Positions 43,405-52,914 are shown, numbered from the stretch's first letter. The stretch: DNA of 64,000 nucleotides from Polynucleobacter sp. JS-Safj-400b-B2 (GCF_018881975.1 NZ_JACVPJ010000002.1:124001-188000), one strand, 5' to 3'. The notes: generated from the letters alone by a model not told the origin. Translations and numbers: made by a program.

Positions 43405-44333
43405 GTCCCCAGGCTGCTGACTCTGAGTTCGCGCGCCGTAATCCGCGCCTGCTCTGCCTCCTCACGTAATCGTACGATTTCTCGTGAAGACAGCTTTTCT
43501 AGATTTGAATAATCTAATTTCCAAGATGGGTCTAATGACCATTGCAGTGGTGATTGAACTGTTGTTCGAGGAGCCGGAGCTGACTCCAGAATACGCAGTG
43601 CTAAGTCAAAATTGATATCCTGTGAAATAGTATCGTTAGGTCTTGCAGCTGCATTTCCTAATGGAAAGTCACTAAATAAAAATCGCGGCACTCCGCAATG
43701 CTCCACAATATCTTTAGCGGCACCCATAACCACAGTTGGAATGCCTGCAGACTCCAGATACCGCGCCAACAAACTTTGACTCTGATGACAGATTGGGCAA
43801 TTCGGAATTAATATCGCCACATCCACACCGTCTGCTTTCAGCATTTCTAAAATGAGAGGGGCATCCATCTCTAATGTATGACGCTGACTTCGATTGGTAG
43901 GCAAACCATAAAAATTTGGTGAAAGTGCCTTTATTCTTCCGACTGCACGTTTCGCCGCGTCCAGCGGAAACCAGCAATGACTATCTTCCATGTTGGCATT
44001 CTTGCGATCAACCCCTACATGCGCAATACGCAAATCTATATTTCCATCAAGAGGCTCTTGATAGGGCTGATAAAACTTCGCCGCCGAATTGTAGGGTGCA
44101 CCCTGGCCTTGAGCCCCCTTATCAGGATCATACGGAACTGCTGTAGTAATTAAACCTATTACAGACTGAGTCAGCGGCTTTCTGAGTGGGGTAAACGGCA
44201 CATCAATGTAGTGAGCCCATACGTAAGGGTTCTCATAACCCAAACCCAAGTAATAACTTCGGGTGCGCTCCATATAGCGCACCGGCTGATCCTGTTCTGG
44301 TGCAAATGTGAATTCAGAAGTCTTAGACATCAA
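43401..44333 (-). CDS. Glycine/sarcosine/betaine/D-proline reductase B-like protein with CxxC in place of UxxC
   Basis: 310 residues. The protein resembles GrdB/PrdB family reductases: IGLITTAVPYDP, LRIAHVGVDRKNAN, then PNCPICHQSQSLLARYLESAG, GIPTVVMGAAKDIVEHCGVPR and DFPLGNAAARPND. The redox motif Cys179-Pro-Ile-Cys182 sits where the Stickland reductases have selenocysteine-x-x-Cys. No other reductase subunits (GrdA, GrdE) are adjacent, so classic glycine or proline reduction is unlikely, and the function is unknown. It diverges from a fumarylacetoacetase-family gene across about 53 bp. The stop overlaps the ispB stop by 4 bp. Confidence 0.65.
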   Translation of the reverse strand: MMSKTSEFTFAPEQDQPVRYMERTRSYYLGLGYENPYVWAHYIDVPFTPLRKPLTQSVIGLITTAVPYDPDKGAQGQGAPYNSAAKFYQPYQEPLDGNIDLRIAHVGVDRKNANMEDSHCWFPLDAAKRAVGRIKALSPNFYGLPTNRSQRHTLEMDAPLILEMLKADGVDVAILIPNCPICHQSQSLLARYLESAGIPTVVMGAAKDIVEHCGVPRFLFSDFPLGNAAARPNDTISQDINFDLALRILESAPAPRTTVQSPLQWSLDPSWKLDYSNLEKLSSREIVRLREEAEQARITARELRVSSLGT

Positions 44334-44386
44334 TTCATCCCTGTAAGATATTGCATATCAAATATTTAACTTCATAGGAACTTATC

Positions 44387-45154
44387 ATGGCTCAGTGGCT
44401 TAGATTTCAACACCAAGGAAAAAGTGGTTTAGGGCAAGTACAGGGCGATCAAATTGCCGTGTACGAAGGTGACTTATTTAATGATCCTAAAGCCACCGGC
44501 GCCACTATCAAGTTAACTGATGTAGTCATTGATATTACTTGTACCCCCTCCAAGATGGTTGCGATGGTGGATAACTTTCATGCATTGGTCGCCAAGCTTG
44601 AGCATACAGTTCCTGCTGAGCCTTTGTACTTCCTCAAAGGTAATAACTCTTTCTTGGCAGCAAACCAAGTCATTCGCACTCCCAAGTCCTATTCCGGCAA
44701 AGTAGTGTACGAAGGTGAGCTTGGAATTGTGATTGGCAAACACTGTTATGAGGTCGATGAGGCACAAGCAGCTAAAGCCATCTTTGGCTACACCTGTATT
44801 AATGATGTCACTGCTATTGAAATCCTCAATCGTGACCCTGGGTATGCGCAGTGGACTCGCGCAAAAAGTTTTAATACCTTTGGTGTATTTGGTCCATACA
44901 TCACCACCGATGTAGATCCAAGTAAGTTGACAATCAAGACTATTCTCAATGATCAAGAGCGCCAAAACTATCCGATTGCAGATATGATTTTCTCGCCGGC
45001 AAAACTAGTGAGCTTGATTTCTCAAGATGTACCACTCTCGCCAGGAGACATCATTGCCTGCGGCACTTCAGTAGGCGTTGGCTCCATGAAGCCTGGTAGC
45101 AACGTGAGCATCATTATTGATGGCGTGGGACGTCTCGATAATCGTTTCGAGTAA
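44387..45154 (+). CDS. Fumarylacetoacetate hydrolase (FAH) family protein
   Basis: 255 residues, FAH fold. The YEGELGIVIGKHCYEV segment carries the metal-binding acidic pair, and NDVTAIEILNRDPGYAQWTRAKSFNTFGVFGP contains the conserved Asp and Arg/Lys residues. LSPGDIIACGTSVGVGSMKPG closes the active site. Members hydrolyse C-C bonds of diketoacids or decarboxylate oxaloacetate. The substrate is not known. It ends with a strong terminator at 45172. Confidence 0.88.
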   Translation: MAQWLRFQHQGKSGLGQVQGDQIAVYEGDLFNDPKATGATIKLTDVVIDITCTPSKMVAMVDNFHALVAKLEHTVPAEPLYFLKGNNSFLAANQVIRTPKSYSGKVVYEGELGIVIGKHCYEVDEAQAAKAIFGYTCINDVTAIEILNRDPGYAQWTRAKSFNTFGVFGPYITTDVDPSKLTIKTILNDQERQNYPIADMIFSPAKLVSLISQDVPLSPGDIIACGTSVGVGSMKPGSNVSIIIDGVGRLDNRFE

Positions 45155-45171
45155 TTCAGGTTTTTTAAAAC

Positions 45172-45208
45172 AAACCCCCTTGCTACTGAACATAGCAAGG
45201 GGGTTTTT
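45172..45208. terminator. Strong hairpin terminator between convergent FAH and ketopantoate reductase genes
   Basis: Perfect 14-bp stem AAACCCCCTTGCTA / TAGCAAGGGGGTTT with a 7-nt loop. T residues follow the stem on the plus strand, and the minus strand has a GTTTGTTTT tail, so it can work both ways. Confidence 0.9.
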
Positions 45209-45227
45209 AATGCTAAAGTTTTATTAC

Positions 45228-46247
45228 TTAGTAACCAGATACTGATGGCAAAGCTAAGCTGCCTTTAGAAGCTTGTACGTTTTCATCCAAGTATTTAGTC
45301 AAAGCAAATACAGTATTTAAGCAAGGTGTTGGAGTTTGAGTAATCTTGCCAAGCTCGATTACCGATCCCAACAAAGCGTCAATCTCTAAACTGCGACCTG
45401 CTTCTAAGTCTTGCAACATGGAAGTTTTGTGTTTACCAACTTTTTCTGCACCCGCAATACGACGCTCGATATCAACACGGAAAGTAACACCCAACTTTTC
45501 AGCAATAGTTTGGGCTTCGGCCATCATGTTACGAGCCAACTCTTTGGTTAATGGATATTGGCAGATGCCCTCCAAGGTGCCATGTGTCAACGAGCTGATT
45601 GGATTGAAAGTCATATTGCCCCAAAGCTTGAGCCAAATCTCTGAACGGATGTCGTCCAAAATAGGAGACTTAAATCCAGCTGCGCTCATCATTTCTGAGA
45701 TCTTCTGAATGCGATCAGTTGTCTGGCCATCTAACTCACCCAAAGGAAAGCGATTGCCTTCAACGTGGCGAATCACACCAGGCGCCTGTGTAAAAGTCGC
45801 TGGATACACCACGCAACCAATAATGTTGTTTGGATTAATAGCGTTCTTAGCAACACCGCCAGCATCCACAGTTTCAACTGAATGATCTTGATACTCGCCG
45901 CCTAACTTCTGGAAATACCACCAAGGAATTCCGTTTTGCATTGGGATCAAAATGGTTTCGGGGCCCATGATGGCTGCTAGATCGTCAATGATCGGCTCCA
46001 CTTGATGGGCCTTCACCGCAAGAATCACAACGTCAGGTGTCTGGGCATCACGAATTTTTTCTACTGCTTTAACCTGAGCAACCAAAGGTTCTGGCTGATC
46101 ATCCATGATTAAAGCTAAACCACGCTCTTTAATTGCGGCCAAAGTTGCACCCCGCGCAACAACAGTTACTTCATTGCCCGCTCGTGCCAACATGACAGCT
46201 AAGTAGCCGCCAATAGCACCGCCTCCGCCGATCACACAGATTTTCAT
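45228..46247 (-). CDS. 2-dehydropantoate 2-reductase family protein (ketopantoate reductase-like)
   Basis: NADPH-dependent reductase family of pantothenate synthesis; 339 residues. The nucleotide-binding GGGGAIGGYLAVMLARAG is at 8-25. VILAVKAHQVEP (about 74-85) and PMQNGIPWWYF continue the N-domain; the C-terminal helical domain has LWGNMTFNPISSLTHGTLEGI and TSMLQDLEAGRSLEIDALLG. Pantothenate genes are absent nearby, and several paralogues of this family exist in Burkholderiales, so panE is not assigned. Confidence 0.85.
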   Translation of the reverse strand: MKICVIGGGGAIGGYLAVMLARAGNEVTVVARGATLAAIKERGLALIMDDQPEPLVAQVKAVEKIRDAQTPDVVILAVKAHQVEPIIDDLAAIMGPETILIPMQNGIPWWYFQKLGGEYQDHSVETVDAGGVAKNAINPNNIIGCVVYPATFTQAPGVIRHVEGNRFPLGELDGQTTDRIQKISEMMSAAGFKSPILDDIRSEIWLKLWGNMTFNPISSLTHGTLEGICQYPLTKELARNMMAEAQTIAEKLGVTFRVDIERRIAGAEKVGKHKTSMLQDLEAGRSLEIDALLGSVIELGKITQTPTPCLNTVFALTKYLDENVQASKGSLALPSVSGY

Positions 46248-46353
46248 AGGAACTCCATAAGAATAAAAAATTTTGTATTACTGTCATATTAGAGGAGAAT
46301 ATTTTGCGGTGCAACATATTCCTATATGCAACTTTTTTTCAGCAAATCACACT

Positions 46354-47769
46354 CTAAACAGCTTTTAATGCGTCTTTTGGTACTAGGCTACCCAAAATCA
46401 TGCCTGCAATACTGGCAAATAAGCCAGCCAATTGGGGCGGCAAAATGGAATTGGGCGCTAAAACCTCACAGCTAATCCAGATAGTTAAGCCGCAAACCAC
46501 TGCTAGCAATCCCCCTAAGGAGTTGGCTCTTGGCCAGTAGACCCCAAACGCTAGCGGAACAAATGCAGCAACCAAAGTGACTTTATAGGCGCTCTCCACC
46601 ATCTTGAAAATAGACAGCTCGGAGTTCACCGCAAAGAAGGTCACTATGACTGCAAAACATAAAACCGTAATCCGCATGACTTTCAGCAAATCCTGATCAG
46701 ATAAATGCTTGAAAAAACCTCGCACAATATTTTCTGCAAAAGTAACCGATGGCGCCAATAAGGTTGCACTGGCACAGCTCTTAATAGCCGACAGTAACGC
46801 ACCAAAAAACATCACCTGCGCAATGAGTGGTGCGTGATTTAGGATCAATTTAGGCAAGATCATTTGTGGATCTGTGTTGAGATACTTATCAACCAAATCA
46901 GGGCTAATGAGAGTTGCTGAATAAGCCAAATACATTGGCACAAAAGCAAAAATAAAATACAGAACTCCGCCAAGAAGAGCAGCTTGCACTGCAATGTTGA
47001 CGTTCTTCGATGATGTGATACGCTGGAAGACATCTTGCTGCGGAATAGACCCCAGCATCATGGTGCACAAAGCAGCTACAAACCCTAAAATCGAAGCCAA
47101 ATTCATTTCTGGCCAGAAGTTGCTAAATTGACCCGCTGCAGCTGCATGCTCAATCACCACGCCAATGCCGCCAGTCTGCGCCGTCATTTCTCCACCGATA
47201 TACAACATACCAATCACGATGATGATCATCTGAATAAAGTCGGTAATCGCAACCGACCACATACCGCCAAATAAGGTGTAAATCAGCACACTACTTGCAC
47301 CAATCAACATTCCACTAGTCTGAGAAATGCTTCCTTCAGAAACCACGTTAAACACAAGACCCAAGGCTTTAATTTGAGCGGCAACCCAGCCCAAGTAAGA
47401 AACCACAATGCACAGCGTTACTAAAACCTCCACAGTTCGACCATACTTCTCACGAAAGAAGTCGCCAATCGTCAACATGCGACGGTTATACAAATGGCGA
47501 GCGAAAAATAAGCCCACCAAAATCAAGCAAAGTGAAGATCCAAAGGGATCGGAAACTACCCCTCCCAAACCCTCTTTTAGAAAAGTAGCTGGAATACCTA
47601 AAACAGTTTCAGAGCCAAACCAGGTAGCAAATACTGTTGCCGTAACTATTGGCAAAGGAAGACTGTGACCAGCTGCAGCAAAGTCAGCGGTATTTTTCAC
47701 CCGCAAAGCTGCCCACAAGCCTATGCCAACGGAAATAACCCAATAGATAATGACGAACCAAATTAGCAC
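46354..47769 (-). CDS. Sodium:solute symporter family transporter
   Basis: Inner-membrane carrier of 471 residues, with about 12-13 hydrophobic helices. SSS-family segments include TVFATWFGSETVLGIPATFLKEGLG (near 47-71), VTDFIQMIIIVIGM-like VAITDFIQMIIIVIGMLY and GSIPQQDVFQRITSSKNV. The substrate is not apparent. It lies 106 bp upstream-adjacent to the ketopantoate reductase-like gene, on the same strand. Confidence 0.88.
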   Translation of the reverse strand: MLIWFVIIYWVISVGIGLWAALRVKNTADFAAAGHSLPLPIVTATVFATWFGSETVLGIPATFLKEGLGGVVSDPFGSSLCLILVGLFFARHLYNRRMLTIGDFFREKYGRTVEVLVTLCIVVSYLGWVAAQIKALGLVFNVVSEGSISQTSGMLIGASSVLIYTLFGGMWSVAITDFIQMIIIVIGMLYIGGEMTAQTGGIGVVIEHAAAAGQFSNFWPEMNLASILGFVAALCTMMLGSIPQQDVFQRITSSKNVNIAVQAALLGGVLYFIFAFVPMYLAYSATLISPDLVDKYLNTDPQMILPKLILNHAPLIAQVMFFGALLSAIKSCASATLLAPSVTFAENIVRGFFKHLSDQDLLKVMRITVLCFAVIVTFFAVNSELSIFKMVESAYKVTLVAAFVPLAFGVYWPRANSLGGLLAVVCGLTIWISCEVLAPNSILPPQLAGLFASIAGMILGSLVPKDALKAV

Positions 47770-47887
47770 GCCTAAATGCTCCTTCAGAAATTTGATGAAA
47801 TTATATGGCTATGTCACTTTTGATAGATAACAAAAGGCGCCTCTTTGGAGCGCTCCGTGAAAGATGATGGTCTGACATAATTCAAGA

Positions 47888-48871
47888 GTGAGAACACCGA
47901 AACAAATCCCGCAAACCCCGACATCCATCCCATCTGCCGATCTGGCGTACCAAAAAGCCATTTTGGGGTCTGTATCGCGCACCTTCGCGCTCACAATCCC
48001 GCTCTTACCCCCAAATATTGAAAGGGTGGTCGGCAATGCTTATTTACTCTGCCGCATTGTTGACACCATTGAGGATGCCGCAGACTTAAGTGCACAGACG
48101 AAACAATTACTTTCGGGACTGTTTTTAGATGCGGTACTTGAAAAGGCTCCTGTAGAAACGTTTGTGCAGCCATGTCTAGACGCATTAAAGAACTACAATA
48201 ATCAAGATGAGCTAGATTTAATTGCACATACACCAACGGTTCTGCGCATTTTGCATACTTGCTCAAGCAATGATCAGGAAGCAGTGAGCCGTTGCGTTTC
48301 GATCATGTCTGAAGGAATGTCTTATTTCCATGGGAAACAAAGCCAAGCTGGCCTGAAAAACCTCGCTGAATTTGAAGAGTATTGCTATGTAGTTGCTGGT
48401 GTTGTTGGCGAACTGCTTACAACTATCTTTGGCAACCATTCAACCGCCTTTAAGAAGCAAATGGCAGGGCATGAAGATTTGGCAAAAGCATTCGGGCAAG
48501 CCCTGCAAATGACCAATATCCTCAAAGACTCCCCTGAGGATCAGGCGCGAGGCGTGTCCTGGAAGCCAAACAATGTAGGTCAGAGAGATCTTCTGAAAAT
48601 TGCTTACCAAAAACTTCAAGATTCTTTGAATTACATTGTGCTCATTCCCAAACAAGAACAGGGTATGCGACGTTTTTGTTTTTTAGCATTTGGCTTGGCT
48701 GTCATGACTCTTTCAAAGATTGCAAATCGAACTGAATTTTCCAAAAAGGATGAAGTCAAGCTTTCTAGAAATACCGTAATGACTTTTTATGGCTTTACAA
48801 AGTGGGCCGTTAAAAGTGATACCTTAATGAAGACTTTTTTCTATCTTAGTAGTAGATCTCTAGCAAAATAA
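47888..48871 (+). CDS. Squalene/phytoene synthase family protein
   Basis: 327 residues from a GTG start at 47888. The first aspartate motif DTIEDA is at 59-64 within YLLCRIVDTIEDAADL. The second, DSPED (214-218), lies in GQALQMTNILKDSPEDQARGVSW. SVSRTFALTIPLLP (28-41) is the family start. The arrangement suits head-to-head condensation of prenyl diphosphates, likely squalene synthesis for hopanoids. No hpn or shc genes are adjacent, so the product is not proven. It diverges from the symporter and converges with ogt. Confidence 0.85.
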   Translation: MRTPKQIPQTPTSIPSADLAYQKAILGSVSRTFALTIPLLPPNIERVVGNAYLLCRIVDTIEDAADLSAQTKQLLSGLFLDAVLEKAPVETFVQPCLDALKNYNNQDELDLIAHTPTVLRILHTCSSNDQEAVSRCVSIMSEGMSYFHGKQSQAGLKNLAEFEEYCYVVAGVVGELLTTIFGNHSTAFKKQMAGHEDLAKAFGQALQMTNILKDSPEDQARGVSWKPNNVGQRDLLKIAYQKLQDSLNYIVLIPKQEQGMRRFCFLAFGLAVMTLSKIANRTEFSKKDEVKLSRNTVMTFYGFTKWAVKSDTLMKTFFYLSSRSLAK

Positions 48872-48874
48872 GTG

Positions 48875-49390
48875 TTATTTCACAGCACCCTCATGCTTTA
48901 AAAGCCAGAGCTTAATTTGGCGATATAAACCAGGGGAGTTTTCTTTCATGAAGCCCCCGATTCCCTGGGCCGATATCACTCGATGACAAGGCGCAATTAA
49001 AGGGTAAGGATTAGCACCGCAAGCCGTGCCTACAGCTCGTGCCCCACTTTTAATCTTCTGAGCCACCTCACCATAGGTTTTTGTTTTACCGGCCGGGATT
49101 TCTTGAATGCTAGCCCACACTTTTCTCTGATGCTCGGTGCCCGCAGGCTTGGTTGGTAAATCGAATTGCCAATGCGGGTCTTTGAAGTACGCTTTGCACT
49201 GTCTCGCCACTTCTTTAGCCAATTGATTCTGTGGTGTGATTAAAGCCGTATGAGCAGACAAGTAATCAATTCTGGAAACCATCAAACTACCCTCCACCAA
49301 CTCCGTCAAAATGCCTAGACATCCAAAAGGGGCTGTAATAACACAGTAGCTAGCACTGTTTGGGGATGATAGTGTTGTTGAGGAAGCCAT
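48875..49390 (-). CDS. ogt: Methylated-DNA--protein-cysteine methyltransferase (Ogt-like)
   Basis: Suicide repair protein that takes alkyl groups from O6-alkylguanine; 171 residues. The acceptor motif is PCHRV at 134-138, with Cys135 as acceptor. The DNA-binding HTH segment TKTYGEVAQKIKSGARAVGTACGANP and the N-terminal TELVEGSLMVSRIDYLS match the family. I use ogt by length and architecture, as an AdaA domain is absent. It ends 4 bp from the convergent squalene-synthase-like gene. Confidence 0.9.
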   Translation of the reverse strand: MASSTTLSSPNSASYCVITAPFGCLGILTELVEGSLMVSRIDYLSAHTALITPQNQLAKEVARQCKAYFKDPHWQFDLPTKPAGTEHQRKVWASIQEIPAGKTKTYGEVAQKIKSGARAVGTACGANPYPLIAPCHRVISAQGIGGFMKENSPGLYRQIKLWLLKHEGAVK

Positions 49391-49508
49391 ATCAGGTAAT
49401 TCTTACACAAATACACAGGTGGGATGACAGGCCTTTAGTCCATAGCTATAGCCGGCCAAATGCCACTTTGCTATATTGACTCATACTTACTTTTTTCAGG
49501 CATACCGA

Positions 49509-50801
49509 ATGGACACTTTTTTTGACGATTGGCCCTTTTATGGCCAAGTTGCTCTGGTCCTGTTTTTACTAGCGCTTTCTGGCTTTTTCTCGATGGCAGA
49601 AACCAGCATGCTGTCCTCCAATCGTCATCGCCTAAGAGCAATGGCCAATGGTGGAAATGCGGGAGCAGCTTTAGCGGAAAGATTATTAAAGCGGATTGAC
49701 TCGTTGTTATCAGTACTCTTGATTTCCAACAATCTGATTAATACGGTATTACCTATTTTAGTAACCGGTATTGCTCTGCATATTTTTGGCGATAGTGGCC
49801 TTGTACTTTCAATTGCCACTTTAGTGGTTGCATTACTTATCATCATCTTTAGCGAAATTACCCCTAAGGTCATTGGTGCCGCCTTCCCTGAAAAGATTGC
49901 CTCTAATGTGGGCTGGTTTATCTTGCCACTTACTTTTGTCCTCAAGCCTTTACTTTGGTTCATTAATAGTTTTGTATCTAGCCTGATGAAAGTTTCTGGC
50001 TTACAGTCCTCCTCCGATAGTAGGGCTATGAGTAAAGAAGAATTGCGGAGTCTCGTTCTGGAATCAAACCGCTTTGTTTCCAACCATCATCGCAACATTC
50101 TGCTCAACTTATTTAACCTAGAAAATATTACCGTTGATGATGTGATGACACCGAGATCCAGGATTGAGGTTCTAGACCTGTCAAGGCCAATTGATGAAGT
50201 AATGCAGCAACTAGAAACCTGCTATCACAACAAATTACCCGTCTGTGACGGCGATTCTGAAGGCATTATCGGCATTCTCTCTGTCAAGAAAGCGCTATCT
50301 TTGTTGGGTGACACCGACCTGAAGCATGAAGATTTTAGGTCCTTAGTAAATGAGCCCTACTTCATCCCAAGTGGTACGCCAGTCTTACAGCAAATGCAAT
50401 TTTTTCAAGATAACCAACAACGCTTAAGTTTGGTTGTAAATGAGTATGGTGAAGTTCTAGGCCTGGTTACCTTTGAAGATATCGTAGAAGAGCTTATTGG
50501 TGAATTCACAACCTCCTTCTCCAACCTTTCTACCGATCCTCGCTGGCTTGCTGATGGCACCTACCTAGCAACAGGTAGCGCTTCCCTGAGAGACCTCAAT
50601 CGACTACTTAACCTGAATCTTCCATTGGACGGACCGCGCACATTAAATGGTCTTATTCTCGAAAAACTCGAGGCCATTCCTGACCATGATGTCAGTATTC
50701 GCATTGCAGGTATCGTCATGGAAATCATTCAGTTTGATGATCAAGGTATCAAGACAGTGAAACTCTATCGTCCCGCTAAACTGGTTCAAGAGCAAGATTG
50801 A
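49509..50801 (+). CDS. HlyC/CorC family (CNNM/DUF21-CBS) membrane protein
   Basis: 430 residues from the ATG at 49509. The DUF21 membrane domain spans about 1-180 (VALVLFLLALSGFFSMAETSMLSSNRH with the family's SMAETS). A CBS pair follows (VDDVMTPRSRIEVLDL; VVNEYGEVLGLVTFEDIVEELIGE), then a CorC_HlyC domain to the end. Members are linked to Mg/Co efflux. An upstream in-frame ATG at 49476 is possible. It overlaps the pilus ATPase gene by 4 bp; this corC-pilB order recurs in Burkholderiales. Confidence 0.92.
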   Translation: MDTFFDDWPFYGQVALVLFLLALSGFFSMAETSMLSSNRHRLRAMANGGNAGAALAERLLKRIDSLLSVLLISNNLINTVLPILVTGIALHIFGDSGLVLSIATLVVALLIIIFSEITPKVIGAAFPEKIASNVGWFILPLTFVLKPLLWFINSFVSSLMKVSGLQSSSDSRAMSKEELRSLVLESNRFVSNHHRNILLNLFNLENITVDDVMTPRSRIEVLDLSRPIDEVMQQLETCYHNKLPVCDGDSEGIIGILSVKKALSLLGDTDLKHEDFRSLVNEPYFIPSGTPVLQQMQFFQDNQQRLSLVVNEYGEVLGLVTFEDIVEELIGEFTTSFSNLSTDPRWLADGTYLATGSASLRDLNRLLNLNLPLDGPRTLNGLILEKLEAIPDHDVSIRIAGIVMEIIQFDDQGIKTVKLYRPAKLVQEQD

Positions 50802-51877
50802 GTGTTGTTTCTGATGACTCGCTTATCATTCGGACTTGGTATGAAATCACTTCATACGCCTTAGATGCTAGAGCAAGTGACATACATATTGAGGCTGGAA
50901 AACTAGCCACACTCATCCGTATTCGGGTAGATGGTCTTCTGCAAATACAGTCGCACCATCCTATTGAATGTCATGAGCGCTTGATTACGCGCATTAAGGT
51001 TCTTGCCCGTTTAGATATCGCAGAAAAACGGCTTCCGCAAGATGGGCGACTTTCCATAGGTCATGACTTTTCTAAACCCAATATAGATTGCCGAGTCTCC
51101 ATTTTGCCAACCCTTTATGGAGAAAAAGCGGTTATCCGCATATTGCCAAGCTCTATTGATGAACTCGACCTTCACGAAATTGGCCTTCTGCCAGACCAAC
51201 TGGAGATACTTCAGAAAGCACTTTCTCAATCTCATGGGCTCATCTTGGTATCTGGGCCAACAGGGTCCGGCAAGACGCGGACCCTCTACAGCTGCCTGCG
51301 TCAACTCAATCAAGATCATCGCAACCTTTGTTCAATTGAGGACCCAATTGAAATTCGTCTCGCAGGCGTCAATCAGGTGGCGTATCACCCTAGAGCAGGC
51401 TTAGATTTTCCGACCATCATTCGCGCCCTACTGAGACAGGATCCAGATGTCATCATGATTGGAGAAATACGAGATGCCGCTAGCGCTCAGCTGGCTATAC
51501 AGGCAGCCCAGACCGGACATCTCGTACTCAGCACCTTACATACGCGTAACGCCAATGGGGTAGTTCCAAGACTTAAAAATCTAGGGGTTGATCAAGAATC
51601 TCTTGAGTCTTGTCTCTTGAGCGTCAGTTCACAACGTTTGGTACGCAAGACTTGTCAGCGCTGTCTCGGAAAAAATCTCATCACAAAATCCCCATGCCAA
51701 ACCTGTAAAGGCAGCGGTTACTTTGGGCGGATTGGCGTCCATGAAGTGTTGAGTAAGGCGCATCTGTTTAGCTCATCTTCTTCACCTATCAGGATGCGAG
51801 ATGCTGGATTCATTCACGTGCAAGCCGGCCTTATCAATCAAGCGGCCCTGGATGCAGAGGTAGGCTCATGGCATTAA
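50798..51877 (+). CDS. GspE/PilB-family secretion/pilus ATPase, short form
   Basis: 359 residues from a TTG start overlapping the previous stop (TTGA). Motifs: SDIHIEAG (27-34), Walker A SGPTGSGKT (152-160), Asp box SIEDPIEI (179-186), Walker B DVIMIGEIRD (217-226), His box LSTLHT (244-249) and a zinc tetra-Cys set at 286, 289, 300 and 303. PilB or GspE normally has about 500-570 residues with an N-terminal domain that docks to PilM/GspL; that domain is absent. It powers pilus or pseudopilus assembly with the next two genes. Confidence 0.92.
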   Translation: MSVVSDDSLIIRTWYEITSYALDARASDIHIEAGKLATLIRIRVDGLLQIQSHHPIECHERLITRIKVLARLDIAEKRLPQDGRLSIGHDFSKPNIDCRVSILPTLYGEKAVIRILPSSIDELDLHEIGLLPDQLEILQKALSQSHGLILVSGPTGSGKTRTLYSCLRQLNQDHRNLCSIEDPIEIRLAGVNQVAYHPRAGLDFPTIIRALLRQDPDVIMIGEIRDAASAQLAIQAAQTGHLVLSTLHTRNANGVVPRLKNLGVDQESLESCLLSVSSQRLVRKTCQRCLGKNLITKSPCQTCKGSGYFGRIGVHEVLSKAHLFSSSSSPIRMRDAGFIHVQAGLINQAALDAEVGSWH

Positions 51878-52914
51878 GCAAAAAAGACCAGCTTCACTTT
51901 GCAGAGCAGCTCTTAACACTTCTAGAGGCAGGCCTACCCCTCTTAAATGCGATTGAGCTAATTTACTCAACCGCCCCAAAAGCCTGGCTTTTCTGGGTTA
52001 ACAATATCCATACTCAACTTAAAAAGGGAGAAAGCCTCTCCCAATGCCTGCGTACCCAAAAAAATCTATTTTCAATGGAGTTTATTAATCTCATTCGCGT
52101 AAGCGAGCGAACTGGTGATTTCAATTTGGCCCTGAAGACAATTTGCCAACAACTGGTGGAACAAATTGAATTGCGCCGGAAAATTCAACAGGCACTGAGT
52201 TATCCCATAATTACCCTAAGCAGCTCTTGTCTTCTGATAATCGTCATGATGATTTGGGTTGTACCCGTCTTTAAGGATGTATTTGCTCATTTTCAAGCGG
52301 ACTTGCCAGCACCAACTCAAGCATTAATTCAGGCATCGTCTTGGCTTGAAGAATTCTATGTCATCGCCACTATTCTCCTAATCAGTATCACTGCGCTGTT
52401 TAGTCTTACATGGTCCAAGCTTCCAAGATTACAAAAACATTGTGATCGACTGAGCTTTTATATCCCCATCATTGGACAGCTATTGAGATTGGCAACTCTT
52501 ACTTGCTGGTGCCGGACTCTAGGTCACCTTCTAAAATCTGGCTTACCTCTACCGGATGCACTTAGAGTTACCGCACAATCATCCAATCACTGGCTTAGCC
52601 ATGATTTTAGTGCTGAGATATTCAAACACCTGACTCGCGGCTGGCCCCTTGGGGATGCCATAGTAAAAGCAGATCCTAAGCACTTATTATTTGATCTTGA
52701 AACGTTGCAACTACTGAGTATTGCATCAGAAAGTGGTGCACTTGCCGAAATGCTTCAAAGGCGCTCATCGATAATAGGCTCGCAATTAAGTAATCGACTC
52801 AATACCTTAAGTCAAAGCTTGGAACCCTTGTTAATTATGATTGTCGGATTCATTGTTGGAAGTCTGGTCATAATCTTATATCTCCCCATCTTTAATCTAG
52901 GACAGATTGTTTAA
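51868..52914 (+). CDS. GspF/PilC-family inner membrane platform protein
   Basis: 348 residues. Two T2SSF domains: the first with LLTLLEAGLPLLNAIELI and FINLIRVSERTGDFNLALKTI, the second with LTCWCRTLGHLLKSGLPLPDALRV and LLSIASESGALAEML. Membrane helices lie near 113-133, 163-185 and 319-345. It overlaps the ATPase by 10 bp and is followed by the prepilin peptidase, so the three make one pilus/T2S assembly unit. Confidence 0.93.
   Translation: MALSKKDQLHFAEQLLTLLEAGLPLLNAIELIYSTAPKAWLFWVNNIHTQLKKGESLSQCLRTQKNLFSMEFINLIRVSERTGDFNLALKTICQQLVEQIELRRKIQQALSYPIITLSSSCLLIIVMMIWVVPVFKDVFAHFQADLPAPTQALIQASSWLEEFYVIATILLISITALFSLTWSKLPRLQKHCDRLSFYIPIIGQLLRLATLTCWCRTLGHLLKSGLPLPDALRVTAQSSNHWLSHDFSAEIFKHLTRGWPLGDAIVKADPKHLLFDLETLQLLSIASESGALAEMLQRRSSIIGSQLSNRLNTLSQSLEPLLIMIVGFIVGSLVIILYLPIFNLGQIV

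Noticed and set aside
43401..44333. Selenocysteine in the GrdB/PrdB-like protein
   Set aside because: The frame is complete without an in-frame TGA, and both positions of the redox motif are ordinary Cys codons.
46300..46340. Possible hairpin CATAT-TCCT-ATATG after the sodium/solute symporter stop
   Set aside because: The stem is only five AT-rich pairs and the flanking bases do not pair; too weak to call a terminator.
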